The position numbers were made by a program, and so were the translations under genes. DNA of 64,000 bases, taken from NCBI GenBank assembly GCA_964458605.1, contig CAYWLS010000008.1:62001-126000 (forward strand). The letters run 5' to 3'. Below, one piece after another: positions 15,790 through 24,253 of this stretch; the stretch's first letter is position 1, and each line of letters opens with the position of its first letter. The notes below the pieces were generated by a model. The model saw nothing but the letters and a program-made list of their open reading frames with translations, ran no database searches and was not told where the DNA came from. Source of the DNA: JBBSNV01 sp964458605. Lineage in GTDB: Bacteria > Pseudomonadota > Alphaproteobacteria > Reyranellales > JAQSWP01.

Positions 15790-16536
15790 ATGGCCCGTTC
15801 TGCCAATGCCGCAGCCGCCGCGCGGTTCGACCGGTTGCACCCGGTTCCCGCCTACCGGCTGGTCGCCAAGGCGATCCAGGACCGGATCGAAACCAGCCGC
15901 CTGCAGCCGGGCGATTGGCTGCCCACCGAAACGACCTTGGCCGAGCAGTTCGGCGTCAATCGCTCGACCATTCGCGAAGGCATTCGCCTGCTGGAGCAAT
16001 CGGGTCTGCTCGACCGCGACGGCAAACGCCTGATCGTCACGCTGCCGCACTATATGGACCTTGCTTCGCGCGCCTCCCGAGCGCTGGTCATGCACCAGGT
16101 GACGTTCCGCGAATTGTGGGAAGCCTCGATGGCCAGCGAACCGCTGATCGCCGCGCTGGCGGCCGAACGTGCCGATGCCGCCGCGCTGAGCGCGATGGAG
16201 CGCAATATCGCCGCAGCGGCCGCCGCGACCGACCGGCTGGACGATTTCATCGACCTCGACATCGCCTTCCACGAGCTGGTCGCCCGGGCGGCCGGCAATC
16301 GCGTGCTGATGCTGGCGCGCGAGCCGATCGGCCTGCTGTTCAAGCCGGCCGGCGAGACCATCCTGCCCCGCCTGGGCACGCATGGGCGGGTGGTCGACGC
16401 CCATCGCCAGATCCTGGCGGCGATCGGACGCGGCGACCGCACCGAAGCGCAACGCTGGATGGATCGCCACATGGCCGATTTCCGGCGCGGCTACGAGGCC
16501 GCCGGCGCCGATCTCGACAGCCCGCTCTACGGCTGA
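15790..16536 (+). CDS. GntR-family regulator, FadR subfamily (FCD domain)
   Basis: 248-residue regulator. The N-terminal winged helix (LVAKAIQDRIETSRLQPGDW, LPTETTLAEQFGVNRSTIRE) is followed by an all-helical FCD effector domain. This has the metal/ligand-type pattern D-x3-H (DLDIAFHELV) and a later histidine in VVDAHRQILAAI. FadR-subfamily proteins sense organic acids or acyl-CoAs and usually repress catabolic genes until the ligand appears. It is divergent from the crotonase/thiolase operon and has its own consensus site between. The ATG at 15790 follows AGGAAG; a TTG at 15724 is rejected because it lies in the operator. Confidence 0.9.
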   Translation: MARSANAAAAARFDRLHPVPAYRLVAKAIQDRIETSRLQPGDWLPTETTLAEQFGVNRSTIREGIRLLEQSGLLDRDGKRLIVTLPHYMDLASRASRALVMHQVTFRELWEASMASEPLIAALAAERADAAALSAMERNIAAAAAATDRLDDFIDLDIAFHELVARAAGNRVLMLAREPIGLLFKPAGETILPRLGTHGRVVDAHRQILAAIGRGDRTEAQRWMDRHMADFRRGYEAAGADLDSPLYG

Positions 16537-16605
16537 CCCCGCCCCCGCCTCGCCCGGATCGCAGCCCGGCACGGCTGCCGCGGCCGTCGCCTTGCCGGTC
16601 GCCGG

Positions 16606-16623
16606 TTAATGCTTTGACATTAA
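16606..16623. promoter_or_regulatory. TetR-type operator copy 1 (TTAATG-N6-CATTAA), upstream of badI-like gene
   Basis: An 18-bp inverted repeat, TTAATGCTTTGACATTAA, with perfect 6-bp arms, 99 bp before the BadI-like start. The same arms occur upstream of the TetR gene (23381-23398) and, with one mismatch, upstream of the acyl-CoA dehydrogenase (23281-23298). It is a probable binding site of the TetR regulator at 23448. Confidence 0.7.
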
Positions 16624-16722
16624 TAATCTCATGTGCTGTCATTTTGCGCTGCCGTCCCCGCTGCCGCGCCAACGGCACGGATCGCGGACGGCTTCATCGG
16701 CGAGCACTGGGCGCGAGGGGAC

Positions 16723-17526
16723 ATGACCTACCAGGACATTCTCTACCAAGAGCATGGTGGGGTGGCGCGCATCACCATCAACCGTCCCGATCTCTACAAT
16801 GCCATGCGCGCCCGCACCGTCGAGGAGCTGATCGAGGCATTCCAGGTGGCTGGATGGAAGCGCGAAATCGGCGTGATCGTGCTGACCGGCGCGGGCGATC
16901 GGGCGTTCTGCACCGGCGGCGACCAGTCTTCCCATGACGGCGGCTATGGCGGACGCGGCACGATCGGCCTGCCGATCGAGGAATTGCAGAGCATCATCCG
17001 CGACGTCCCCAAGCCGGTCATTGCCCGGGTCAACGGCTTCGCCATCGGCGGCGGCAACGTGCTCGCCACCCTGTGCGATCTCACCATCGCCGCCGATACC
17101 GCCCAGTTCGGGCAGGTCGGTCCCAAGGTCGGCTCGGTCGATCCGGGATTCGGCACCGCCTATCTGGCCCGCGTGGTCGGCGAAAAGCGCGCCCGGGAGA
17201 TCTGGTATCTGTGCCGGCGCTACAGCGCCGAACAGGCCATGTCGTTCGGCCTGGTCAACGCGGTCGTGCCCGCGGCCGAACTCGATGCCGAGGTCGATCG
17301 CTGGTGCGCCGAGCTGATGGAACGCAGCCCGACCGCGCTGGCCATCGCCAAGCGCTCGTTCAATGCCGACACCGAGAGCATCCGCGGCCTGTCCAGCATG
17401 GGAATGGCCGCACTCGCCCTCTACTACGACACCGAGGAATCGAAGGAAGGCGGCCGCGCCTTCCGCGAAAAACGGAAGCCGAACTTCCGCAATCCGCCAG
17501 GCAGGAAAGGCTCTGGCGACAAATAG
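16723..17526 (+). CDS. badI: BadI-like 2-ketocyclohexanecarboxyl-CoA hydrolase (ring-opening crotonase)
   Basis: 267-residue crotonase of the MenB/BadI branch. BadI opens the ring of 2-ketocyclohexanecarboxyl-CoA by hydrolysis to give pimelyl-CoA. Features matching BadI as I recall it are AFCTGGDQS followed by HDGGYGGRGTIGLP, NGFAIGGGNVLATLCDLTIA, FGQVGPKVGSVDPGFGTAYL, and a C-terminal KRKPNF. The start is ATG 16723 behind GAGGGG. It leads an operon with a TctC receptor and a metallo-hydrolase (gaps of 17 and 20 bp) under a TTAATG-N6-CATTAA operator. The real substrate may be another cyclic beta-keto acyl-CoA. Naphthoyl-CoA synthase (MenB) is less likely because no menaquinone genes are nearby. 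Confidence 0.82.
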   Translation: MTYQDILYQEHGGVARITINRPDLYNAMRARTVEELIEAFQVAGWKREIGVIVLTGAGDRAFCTGGDQSSHDGGYGGRGTIGLPIEELQSIIRDVPKPVIARVNGFAIGGGNVLATLCDLTIAADTAQFGQVGPKVGSVDPGFGTAYLARVVGEKRAREIWYLCRRYSAEQAMSFGLVNAVVPAAELDAEVDRWCAELMERSPTALAIAKRSFNADTESIRGLSSMGMAALALYYDTEESKEGGRAFREKRKPNFRNPPGRKGSGDK

Positions 17527-17543
17527 GAACAGGGAGGATCATC

Positions 17544-18575
17544 ATGAACAATAGCCGGTCGAGGCGGACGGCGTCGCCGCCGCACATGTCGATTTCCCGC
17601 CGCACGGCGCTGGGCGCCCTGTCGGCGCTGACCGCCGGTGGCGCGGTCATGCTGTCGGGTCTGGCACGCGCCGAAGATGCCTATCCCAACAAGCCGGTGC
17701 GCATCGTGGTGCCGTTCGGCGCCGGCGGCGTAGCCGATGTCATCGTGCGTATCGTCGCCGACAAGCTGAGCGAATCGATGGGCCAGCGCTATTTCGTGGA
17801 GAATCGGCCCGGCGCAGGCGGCAGCATCGGCACCGATGTGGTGGCCCACGCCCCAGCCGACGGCTACACCATGGTGCTGGGCAGCCCGAGCTTGACGGTC
17901 AATCCCAGCCTGCAGAAGTCGCTTGGCTGGGATCCGATCAAGGATTTCGCGCCGGTCAGCATGCTGGCGACCTTCCCCAACATCATCTGCGCCAAGAAGG
18001 ACCTCCCGGTAAAGGACATGAAGGAGTTGGTCGAGCTGGCGCGTTCCCAGCCCGGCAACATCACCTTCGGTTCGGTCGGCGTGGGCACCTCGATGCATCT
18101 GATCGGCGAGACGATCAATTCGCACGCCAAGGTCAAGATGACGCACGTGGCCTACAAGACGCAGGGCGACGCCATACAGGACCTGACGCGCGGCAATATC
18201 TCCTGGATGGCCTTGTCGGTGACCCTGGCCAAGCCGCTGATCGCCCAGGGCACCGTCAAGGCCTTGGCGGTCACCTCGGCCGAACGCTTCAAAGCCGTGC
18301 CGGAAATTCCCACCGTCGTGGAACAAGGCTTTCCCGACCTGGTGGTCGAGGCCTGGCTGGCGCTCTACATGCCGGCCAAGACGCCCGACGCCATCGTGCA
18401 ACGCACCAACAAGGCGATCGAGGCGGCGCTCAAGAGTCCCGACGTGGTGGCCAAGCTGGACAATTTCGGCGCCGTGCCGGCGCCCGACTCCAGCCAGCAA
18501 CTGGCAACATTCACCAAGGACGAAGTGGAGCGATGGGCCAAGGTGGTCAAGGACGCCAATATCCAGCCGCAATGA
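17544..18575 (+). CDS. TctC/Bug-family periplasmic solute receptor
   Basis: 343-residue extracytoplasmic receptor of the tripartite tricarboxylate transporter (TTT) family. It has a twin-arginine-like leader (SRRTALGALSALTAGGAVML, cleavage near ARA-EDA). The mature start YPNKPVRIVVPFGAGGVADV and the later ENRPGAGGSIGTDVVA are classic Bug motifs. These proteins bind carboxylates and hand them to TctA/TctB membrane partners, which are encoded 6 kb downstream in the same suspected regulon. It starts 17 bp after the BadI-like gene, so its ligand is probably the acid that pathway degrades. Confidence 0.92.
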   Translation: MNNSRSRRTASPPHMSISRRTALGALSALTAGGAVMLSGLARAEDAYPNKPVRIVVPFGAGGVADVIVRIVADKLSESMGQRYFVENRPGAGGSIGTDVVAHAPADGYTMVLGSPSLTVNPSLQKSLGWDPIKDFAPVSMLATFPNIICAKKDLPVKDMKELVELARSQPGNITFGSVGVGTSMHLIGETINSHAKVKMTHVAYKTQGDAIQDLTRGNISWMALSVTLAKPLIAQGTVKALAVTSAERFKAVPEIPTVVEQGFPDLVVEAWLALYMPAKTPDAIVQRTNKAIEAALKSPDVVAKLDNFGAVPAPDSSQQLATFTKDEVERWAKVVKDANIQPQ

Positions 18576-18595
18576 ACTTTGGCCGTGGGACCAGC

Positions 18596-19897
18596 ATGAA
18601 CGACCTGTTTGCCGCATCCGACAGCATCATGCGCGGGGAGCTGACGACCGCGCAGTGGTTCCGCACGGTGCCGCGCTGCCAGTTGACCGAGATGACGGCC
18701 GATAGCGCCGTGGTGGTATGCCGCGGCCTGTCGGCCAATGTCACGGTGTTGCGCACGCCCGAAGGGCTGCTGTTGGCCGATACCGGCGCGGTCGACACCG
18801 GCGGCGCCATCTTCGACGCCATTCGCGCCTGGGAGCCCGATCGGCCGGTCAGCACCATCGTCTATACCCACGGCCATTTCGACCATTGCAACGGCACCGT
18901 GCTGTACGACCAGGAGGCGGCGCAACGCGGCTGGAAGGCACCTACCGTGATCGCCCATGCCGACCTGCGCCGCCGCTTCGCCCGCTACGAGCGCACCAGC
19001 CCGCTCAACGCCGCCATCAACAAGCGCCAGTACAGCCGGCCCGATTTCCAGTGGCCGACGCGCTATCGCTATCCCGACCGCATATTTCACGACGAGCTGG
19101 CCTTCTCGCTGGGAGGCGAGGATTTCCACCTGTTCCACGGTCGCGGCGAGACCGACGACCATGCCTGGCTGTGGGCGCCGCAGCGCAAGCTGGCGGTGGC
19201 CGGCGATTTCGTGATGTGGGCTGCGCCCAATGCCGGCAATCCGCAAAAGGCGCAGCGCTACGCCGCGGACTGGGCGGTCGCGCTGCGCGCCATGGCGGCG
19301 CACGAACCGGAAATCCTGATACCGGGCCACGGCCCGCCGATCCAGGGCGTGGCCACCATCGCCCACTATCTCGACGGCGCGGCACGCTGGCTGGAGCATT
19401 TGCACGACCGGACCGTCGATCTGCTCAATCAGGGTTTTCGCGTCGACGAGATCGTGCAACGCGTGCGCGTGCCGGCCGAGCTGGCAGCACAGCCCTGGCT
19501 GCAGCCCACCTACGACGATCCCGAGTTCGTGGTGCGCAATGTCTGCCGTCTCTATGGCGGATGGTGGGACGGCAACCCCGCCCATCTGAAGCCGGCGTTG
19601 GAAGACGAACTGGCGCGGTCCCTGGCCGCCCTGGCCGGATCTCCGGCCGCCATCGCCAGCCATGCCGAGAAGCACCTGGCGGCAGGCGATTTGCGCGTCG
19701 CCAGCCATCTGGCCGAATGGGCCGCGCTGGCCGCGCCCGACGATGCCTACGTGCAGTCGGTTCGTGCCACGGTCAACGAGCGGCGCGCCGAGGCCGAGCC
19801 CTCGCAGATGGCCAAGGGCATTTTCGGCGCCGCCGCGCGCGATGCGCGCTCGCGCATGGCCATGGCCGCCAAGGCCGGGCAGCGCGGCTCGGCGTAA
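18596..19897 (+). CDS. Alkylsulfatase-like metallo-beta-lactamase-fold hydrolase
   Basis: 433-residue hydrolase. Its N-terminal half is a metallo-beta-lactamase domain with the metal site THGHFDHC and a later GRGETDDH and PGHG. The C-terminal half resembles the dimerisation domain of SdsA1-type alkylsulfatases (YGGWWDGNPAHLKPALEDEL, about residues 315-335). Such enzymes cleave sulfate esters, but the fold also includes lactonases and thioesterases. The ATG at 18596 has GGGA upstream; an ATG at 18572 overlapping the tctC stop would add eight residues. Third gene of the BadI-like operon. The substrate is unknown. Confidence 0.85.
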   Translation: MNDLFAASDSIMRGELTTAQWFRTVPRCQLTEMTADSAVVVCRGLSANVTVLRTPEGLLLADTGAVDTGGAIFDAIRAWEPDRPVSTIVYTHGHFDHCNGTVLYDQEAAQRGWKAPTVIAHADLRRRFARYERTSPLNAAINKRQYSRPDFQWPTRYRYPDRIFHDELAFSLGGEDFHLFHGRGETDDHAWLWAPQRKLAVAGDFVMWAAPNAGNPQKAQRYAADWAVALRAMAAHEPEILIPGHGPPIQGVATIAHYLDGAARWLEHLHDRTVDLLNQGFRVDEIVQRVRVPAELAAQPWLQPTYDDPEFVVRNVCRLYGGWWDGNPAHLKPALEDELARSLAALAGSPAAIASHAEKHLAAGDLRVASHLAEWAALAAPDDAYVQSVRATVNERRAEAEPSQMAKGIFGAAARDARSRMAMAAKAGQRGSA

Positions 19898-19909
19898 ACC
19901 GGCGGCGCC

Positions 19910-22030
19910 TCAGCCGCGGCGGTCGGTCTCGATCACGGCATCGACCGCCAGCGCACCGCTTCCTTCGGGGAATACCAGGAACGGATTGGCCTCGACGCTC
20001 AGGATGGCGTCGGCATTGGCCGCCGCCGCGCGCGACAGCGCGCTCAGCGCCCGGGCCAGCGCTTCCTTGTCGGCGGGCGGCGCGCCACGGGCGCCGTCGA
20101 GGATGCGGGCGCCGCGGATCTCGCCGATCATGCGCCGCGCCTCGTCGATGCCGAACGGAGCGATCCGGAAGCTGACATCCTTCAGGATCTCGACGAACAC
20201 GCCACCCAGGCCGAACATCACCACCGGGCCGAAGCTGGGGTCGCGCACCACGCCCAGGATGCACTCGACCCCGCCCTTCAGCATCGGCGCCACCAGGCAG
20301 CCGCGAATGGCGGCATCGGGCAGCCGCGCGCGGACGGCGGTCACGATTTCATCGTAAGCGGCCCCGACGGCTTGGGCATCGGCGAGATTCAGCTTCACCC
20401 CGCCGACATCGGATTTGTGCAGCAATCCGCTGGCCACGATCTTGACCACCGCCGGATAGCCCAGCCGGTCGGCCGCCGCGATCGCCGCCGCGCGCGAGGT
20501 CGCCAGCGCATGCTCGACCACCGGCACGCCAGCCGCGTCGAGCCACGCCAGCGCTTCCGGCTCGTCCAGGACAGCCGGTAACGCAACGGTCGCGCCCGCC
20601 CGCGGCCGGGCCTCTTCGGCCTGGACGAAGGACCGAGCAAAGAAGCGCAGCGCAGCCATGGTGCGGATCGCATGGGTGGGCTCGCGATAGGCCGGAATGC
20701 CCATGGCTTCGAACACCCGCTGGCATTCGGTCGACATGAAGCCGGACACCATGAACGGCCGGTCGGGATAGCGCGCCAGCAATTCGCGCCACACCGGCAG
20801 ATGCGGCTCGATCGCCTCCGGCGTGCGATAGAGCCCGCCCTGGTAGGCGACGATGCCGGCATAGTCGGCGCCCTCCATGATCAGCCGCATGGCGCGGCCG
20901 AACAGCGGCGGATCGTTGATCACATAGCCGGTGAGGTCGAGCGGATTCTCGACGCCGGCGATCGGCACCATCTGCTTCATCGCGCGCTTGGCCGCGTCGG
21001 GCAACTGCGTCACCGCCAAGCCGGCCTCGACCGCCGTGTCGGCCAGCAGCACGCCGACGCCGCCCGACACCGTGACGATCCCCAGGCTGTCGTTGCGCGG
21101 CAGCGGCGCGATCGCCGCGGCGCAGCCGACATCGAAGAACTCCTCGATCGAGTTGGCGCGATAGACGCCGTACTGGCGGAACATCGCGTCGTAGACGTCG
21201 TCGGCGCCGGCCAGCGCCGCCGAATGCGATTGGGCGGCGCGCGCGCCGGCCTCGGTACGCCCCAGCTTGACCATCACCACCGGCTTGCGCCGGCGACGCG
21301 CCAGCGCCAGCGCCTCGAGCATGCGCGGGCCGTGGCGGCAGGTTTCGATGTAGCAGAGAATCACTTTCGTGTTGTCGTCCTCGGCCAGGAAGGCGATGCA
21401 TTCGGCGATCTCGATATCGGCTTCGTTGCCAGTGGCGATGACGTAGCTGAACGACACGCCGCGTTCCTTGGCCATCAGGCTCGACATGCCGGCAAAGGCG
21501 CCGCTCTGGGTGACCAGGCCGATGCGGCCATCGGCCGGCATGGAATCGGGAAAGGCGGGATGGAAGCTGGCCACCAGGCCGCGGTCGAAATCGGCAAAGC
21601 CGACGCTGTTGGGCCCCAGCACGCGGATGCCCCGCTCGCGGGCCAGCGCCGCCAGCTCGGCCTGGCGCGTCGCGCCCTCGGCATCGACCTCGGCAAAGCC
21701 GCCGGCGAACACCACCACGCCGGCAACGCCCTTGTCGGCGCAGCGGCGCACCACATCGTTGACCTGCTCGGCCGACACCGAGCAGATCGCCAGGTCGATC
21801 GGCGCGTCGATATCGGCGATATCGCGATAGGCGCGCAGACCCTGAATGGCTTCGGCGCGCAGGTTGACCGGGTAGATTTCGCCGGAGAATCCGTATTTGC
21901 GCATCAGCGCGATCGGCCGGCCGCCGACCCGCGCCGCATCGGCCGAGGCGCCGATCACCGCGACGCGCCGGGCATTGAGGATGCGGCGCAACGAGGCGGT
22001 GTCGATCGAGCTGGAAGCGGCGTCGCGCAT
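19910..22030 (-). CDS. NDP-forming acyl-CoA synthetase (fused ACD alpha-beta)
   Basis: 706-residue ADP-forming acyl-CoA synthetase. In order it has a CoA-binding Rossmann domain (VAVIGASADAARVGGRPI, residues 23-40), the succinyl-CoA-ligase-like domain with the phosphorylated histidine H269 in QSHSAALAGADD, and a C-terminal ATP-grasp domain (GYPAVVKIVASGLLHKSDVG, then VMFGLGGVFVEILKDVSFRI). It forms acyl-CoA from a free acid with ATP, or the reverse. No AMP-forming CoA ligase is in this block, so this is the best candidate for substrate activation. It starts 2 bp after the acyl-CoA dehydrogenase and shares its TetR-type operator. Confidence 0.9.
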   Translation of the reverse strand: MRDAASSSIDTASLRRILNARRVAVIGASADAARVGGRPIALMRKYGFSGEIYPVNLRAEAIQGLRAYRDIADIDAPIDLAICSVSAEQVNDVVRRCADKGVAGVVVFAGGFAEVDAEGATRQAELAALARERGIRVLGPNSVGFADFDRGLVASFHPAFPDSMPADGRIGLVTQSGAFAGMSSLMAKERGVSFSYVIATGNEADIEIAECIAFLAEDDNTKVILCYIETCRHGPRMLEALALARRRRKPVVMVKLGRTEAGARAAQSHSAALAGADDVYDAMFRQYGVYRANSIEEFFDVGCAAAIAPLPRNDSLGIVTVSGGVGVLLADTAVEAGLAVTQLPDAAKRAMKQMVPIAGVENPLDLTGYVINDPPLFGRAMRLIMEGADYAGIVAYQGGLYRTPEAIEPHLPVWRELLARYPDRPFMVSGFMSTECQRVFEAMGIPAYREPTHAIRTMAALRFFARSFVQAEEARPRAGATVALPAVLDEPEALAWLDAAGVPVVEHALATSRAAAIAAADRLGYPAVVKIVASGLLHKSDVGGVKLNLADAQAVGAAYDEIVTAVRARLPDAAIRGCLVAPMLKGGVECILGVVRDPSFGPVVMFGLGGVFVEILKDVSFRIAPFGIDEARRMIGEIRGARILDGARGAPPADKEALARALSALSRAAAANADAILSVEANPFLVFPEGSGALAVDAVIETDRRG

Positions 22031-22032
22031 CG

Positions 22033-23202
22033 CTATTTTCCCTTGCGGCCCTTGGCCTGAAGCATCTCGCGCGCGATGGTCAGCAGATGGATCTGGCTGG
22101 TGCCCTCCGCCATGCGACCGCCCCGCACGTCGCGATAGAGCAGTTCGGCGCCGGAATAGTCGGCGATATAGCCGCGGGCGCCGAAGATCTGCACCACACG
22201 GTCGGCGACCCGACACACCATTTCAGTGGCGAAGTACTTGGCGATCGAGGCCGCCATGGTGACGTCCTCGCCGGCATCGTACTTGCGCGCCGTCTCCAGC
22301 AGCAATGCGCGCGCGGCTTGGATATCGACCTGGCATTCCGCCAGCATGGCCTGGACCAGCTGATGGCTGCCGATCGGCGCGCGACCGTTGCGCTCGCCGC
22401 GCGCGAAATCCAATGCCAGCTCGACCATCCGCATGGCCGGCCCCACGCTCAAGCCCGACAGGTTGATGCGCTGGAACAGGAAGCCGCGCATCAGGCTCTC
22501 GAAGCCGTGCCCCGGCTCGTTGCCCAGCATGGCGTCGGCGGGCACGCGGCAGTTGCGCACATGCACCTCGGACATCGGCATGCCGTGCTGGCCCATCTTG
22601 CGGTATGGCTTGCCGATCTCCAGCCCTTCCATGCCGGGCTTGAGCAGAAAGGTGGTGATGCCCCCCAGGCCGCCGGCATCGTTTTCGGTGCGGGCGTACA
22701 TCAGGATGACATCGGCGACCGGCGCCAGCGAGACATAGCATTTGGCGCCGTTCAGCACCCAGCCATTGCCGTCGCGCACCGCCCGCGTCCGCATCTTGGT
22801 GGCCTGCGAACCGCCGATGTCCAGCTCGGACACGGCGAAGGCCGGTATCACCTCGCCGCTGGCGATTTTCGGCAGATAATAGCGCTTCTGCTGTTCGGTG
22901 CCTTCGACCGCGAACGGCACCACGCCGATGCCGATGTTGTTCGACAGCCGGGTGCGGAACGACAGCGAGCACTGCGACACTTCCATGTTGATATGGGCCA
23001 GCTCCTCGCAGGTCATGCCCCAGCCGCCATATTCCTCCGGCACGCCGAAAGCGAACAGGCCGCGATCGCGCATCTCCTGCACCACCGCCGCCGGCAGCGC
23101 GCCGGCGCGATCGACCTCCGGTTCGAGCGGCTGCCAGCTATTGCGCACCACGTCGCGCACGATGGCGATGGCCTTGTCCAGACGCTGCTGGTCGCGAATC
23201 AT
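22033..23202 (-). CDS. Acyl-CoA dehydrogenase
   Basis: 389-residue FAD-dependent acyl-CoA dehydrogenase of normal length. It has the N-terminal helical domain, the central beta domain (FAVSELDIGGSQATKMRTRA, then NGAKCYVSLAPVADV), and the C-terminal helical domain with QIFGARGYI and GRMAEGTSQIHLL, where the glutamate is the usual catalytic base. It introduces an alpha-beta double bond and passes electrons to ETF. In cyclohexanecarboxylate pathways this is the AliB/BadJ step. The ATG at 23202 follows GGGGGAAG. It leads the two-gene operon with the acyl-CoA synthetase and has a TetR-type operator about 80 bp upstream. Confidence 0.92.
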   Translation of the reverse strand: MIRDQQRLDKAIAIVRDVVRNSWQPLEPEVDRAGALPAAVVQEMRDRGLFAFGVPEEYGGWGMTCEELAHINMEVSQCSLSFRTRLSNNIGIGVVPFAVEGTEQQKRYYLPKIASGEVIPAFAVSELDIGGSQATKMRTRAVRDGNGWVLNGAKCYVSLAPVADVILMYARTENDAGGLGGITTFLLKPGMEGLEIGKPYRKMGQHGMPMSEVHVRNCRVPADAMLGNEPGHGFESLMRGFLFQRINLSGLSVGPAMRMVELALDFARGERNGRAPIGSHQLVQAMLAECQVDIQAARALLLETARKYDAGEDVTMAASIAKYFATEMVCRVADRVVQIFGARGYIADYSGAELLYRDVRGGRMAEGTSQIHLLTIAREMLQAKGRKGK

Positions 23203-23280
23203 CGTCTTCCCCCGAACCTCGTTGCCGGCTGTGCGCAACGCGGCGCCGCCGATTTTAGTCAATGAACCCACATCGTTTTT

Positions 23281-23298
23281 TTAATGTCAATCCATTAC
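23281..23298. promoter_or_regulatory. TetR-type operator copy 2 (TTAATG-N6-CATTAC), upstream of acyl-CoA dehydrogenase
   Basis: TTAATGTCAATCCATTAC, the same 18-bp inverted repeat as at 16606 and 23381 with one mismatch in the last base. It lies 78 bp before the acyl-CoA dehydrogenase start on the minus side. It sits in an AT-rich pocket between divergent genes. Confidence 0.6.
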
Positions 23299-23380
23299 TT
23301 TGTCATGCAGTACGGCTGGCCGCTGGATCGCTGGCGATCGGAGCGCGCCCGGGCCAGCCAGCGATCGGCGCTGCGACAAA

Positions 23381-23398
23381 TTAATGTTTTGGCATTAA
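23381..23398. promoter_or_regulatory. TetR-type operator copy 3 (TTAATG-N6-CATTAA), upstream of the TetR gene
   Basis: TTAATGTTTTGGCATTAA, perfect 6-bp arms, 49 bp before the TetR start. Together with copy 2 exactly 100 bp away it flanks the divergent promoters of tetR and the acyl-CoA dehydrogenase operon. This is the usual arrangement for autoregulation. Confidence 0.72.
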
Positions 23399-23447
23399 AT
23401 CGAGCCGCCTATACTCTCATGGCGGCGGGCCTAGCGAGGGGAGCGTC

Positions 23448-24215
23448 ATGACCAGGACGGCGAAGCGACCATCGACCCGACAAAGGGCCGCGCCCGAAGC
23501 GGCGCGGCGCGGCGACACGCGCATGCGGCTGATCGAGACGGCCGAGAAGCTGGTCGCCCAGCACGGCATCGACGGCATCACCGCCAAGCAGATCATCCAG
23601 GCGGCAGGCGTGCGCAACGAATCGGCGTTGCAGTACCATTTCGGCAGCCGCAGCGCGCTGATCGATGCGATCTTCGAGTTGCGCATGTCGCCGATCAACG
23701 CGCACCGGCTGGACATGCTGGCCGAGCTCGATAGCCGCGGCAGCCCGCCGACGATCCGCGACATCGTTCGCGTGTTGGTGTTGCCGCTGGCGCAAAGCCT
23801 GATCTCGAGCCGCCGCAAGAGCTATTACTGCCGCTTCCTCGAGCGCGCGCAAAGCTCGCCCGAGCATGTCAACAACCTGATCCAGCGGCGGCACTATTCG
23901 AGCGTATTGGGCTGCGCCGCGCATTTCCGCTATCTCTGCGCCAACCTGCCTCATGCCGTGACCAACCAACGCCTGTCCATCGCCCTCAAGACGCTGGGCC
24001 AGGGCGCGGCCGACATCGAGCGCCGGCTGTCGGACCCCGCCCAGGCGGTCAGCCGCGAACAGATCGAGGCCGAGATCGGCAATCTGACCGACTGCATCGT
24101 GGGAATCATGTCGGCGGAGGTGGTCGACGGCAAGGCGATGGCGGCGCACAAGACGGCAAGACCGACGGCGACGCCGGATGGCGCCGCCAGGAGGATTCGC
24201 CAGCCTTCCCGATAG
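23448..24215 (+). CDS. TetR-family transcriptional regulator
   Basis: 255-residue TetR regulator. After a basic N-terminal tail (residues 1-25) comes the helix-turn-helix domain (RLIETAEKLVAQHGIDGITA, then AGVRNESALQYHFGSRSALI). The C-terminal domain is helical, with no recognised ligand motif. It probably controls its own gene with tctB-tctA, the acyl-CoA dehydrogenase/synthetase pair, and the BadI-like operon through the TTAATG-N6-CATTAA sites. The inducer is likely an acyl-CoA or acid intermediate. tctB follows by 38 bp. Confidence 0.9.
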   Translation: MTRTAKRPSTRQRAAPEAARRGDTRMRLIETAEKLVAQHGIDGITAKQIIQAAGVRNESALQYHFGSRSALIDAIFELRMSPINAHRLDMLAELDSRGSPPTIRDIVRVLVLPLAQSLISSRRKSYYCRFLERAQSSPEHVNNLIQRRHYSSVLGCAAHFRYLCANLPHAVTNQRLSIALKTLGQGAADIERRLSDPAQAVSREQIEAEIGNLTDCIVGIMSAEVVDGKAMAAHKTARPTATPDGAARRIRQPSR

Positions 24216-24253
24216 CGACGCCACGGCGAAAACAGACAGAGGGAACCTGTCGC

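Noticed and set aside
16723..17526. Naphthoyl-CoA synthase MenB
   Set aside because: The fold branch is shared, but the HDGGYGGRGTIGLP region fits BadI better and there are no menaquinone genes nearby.
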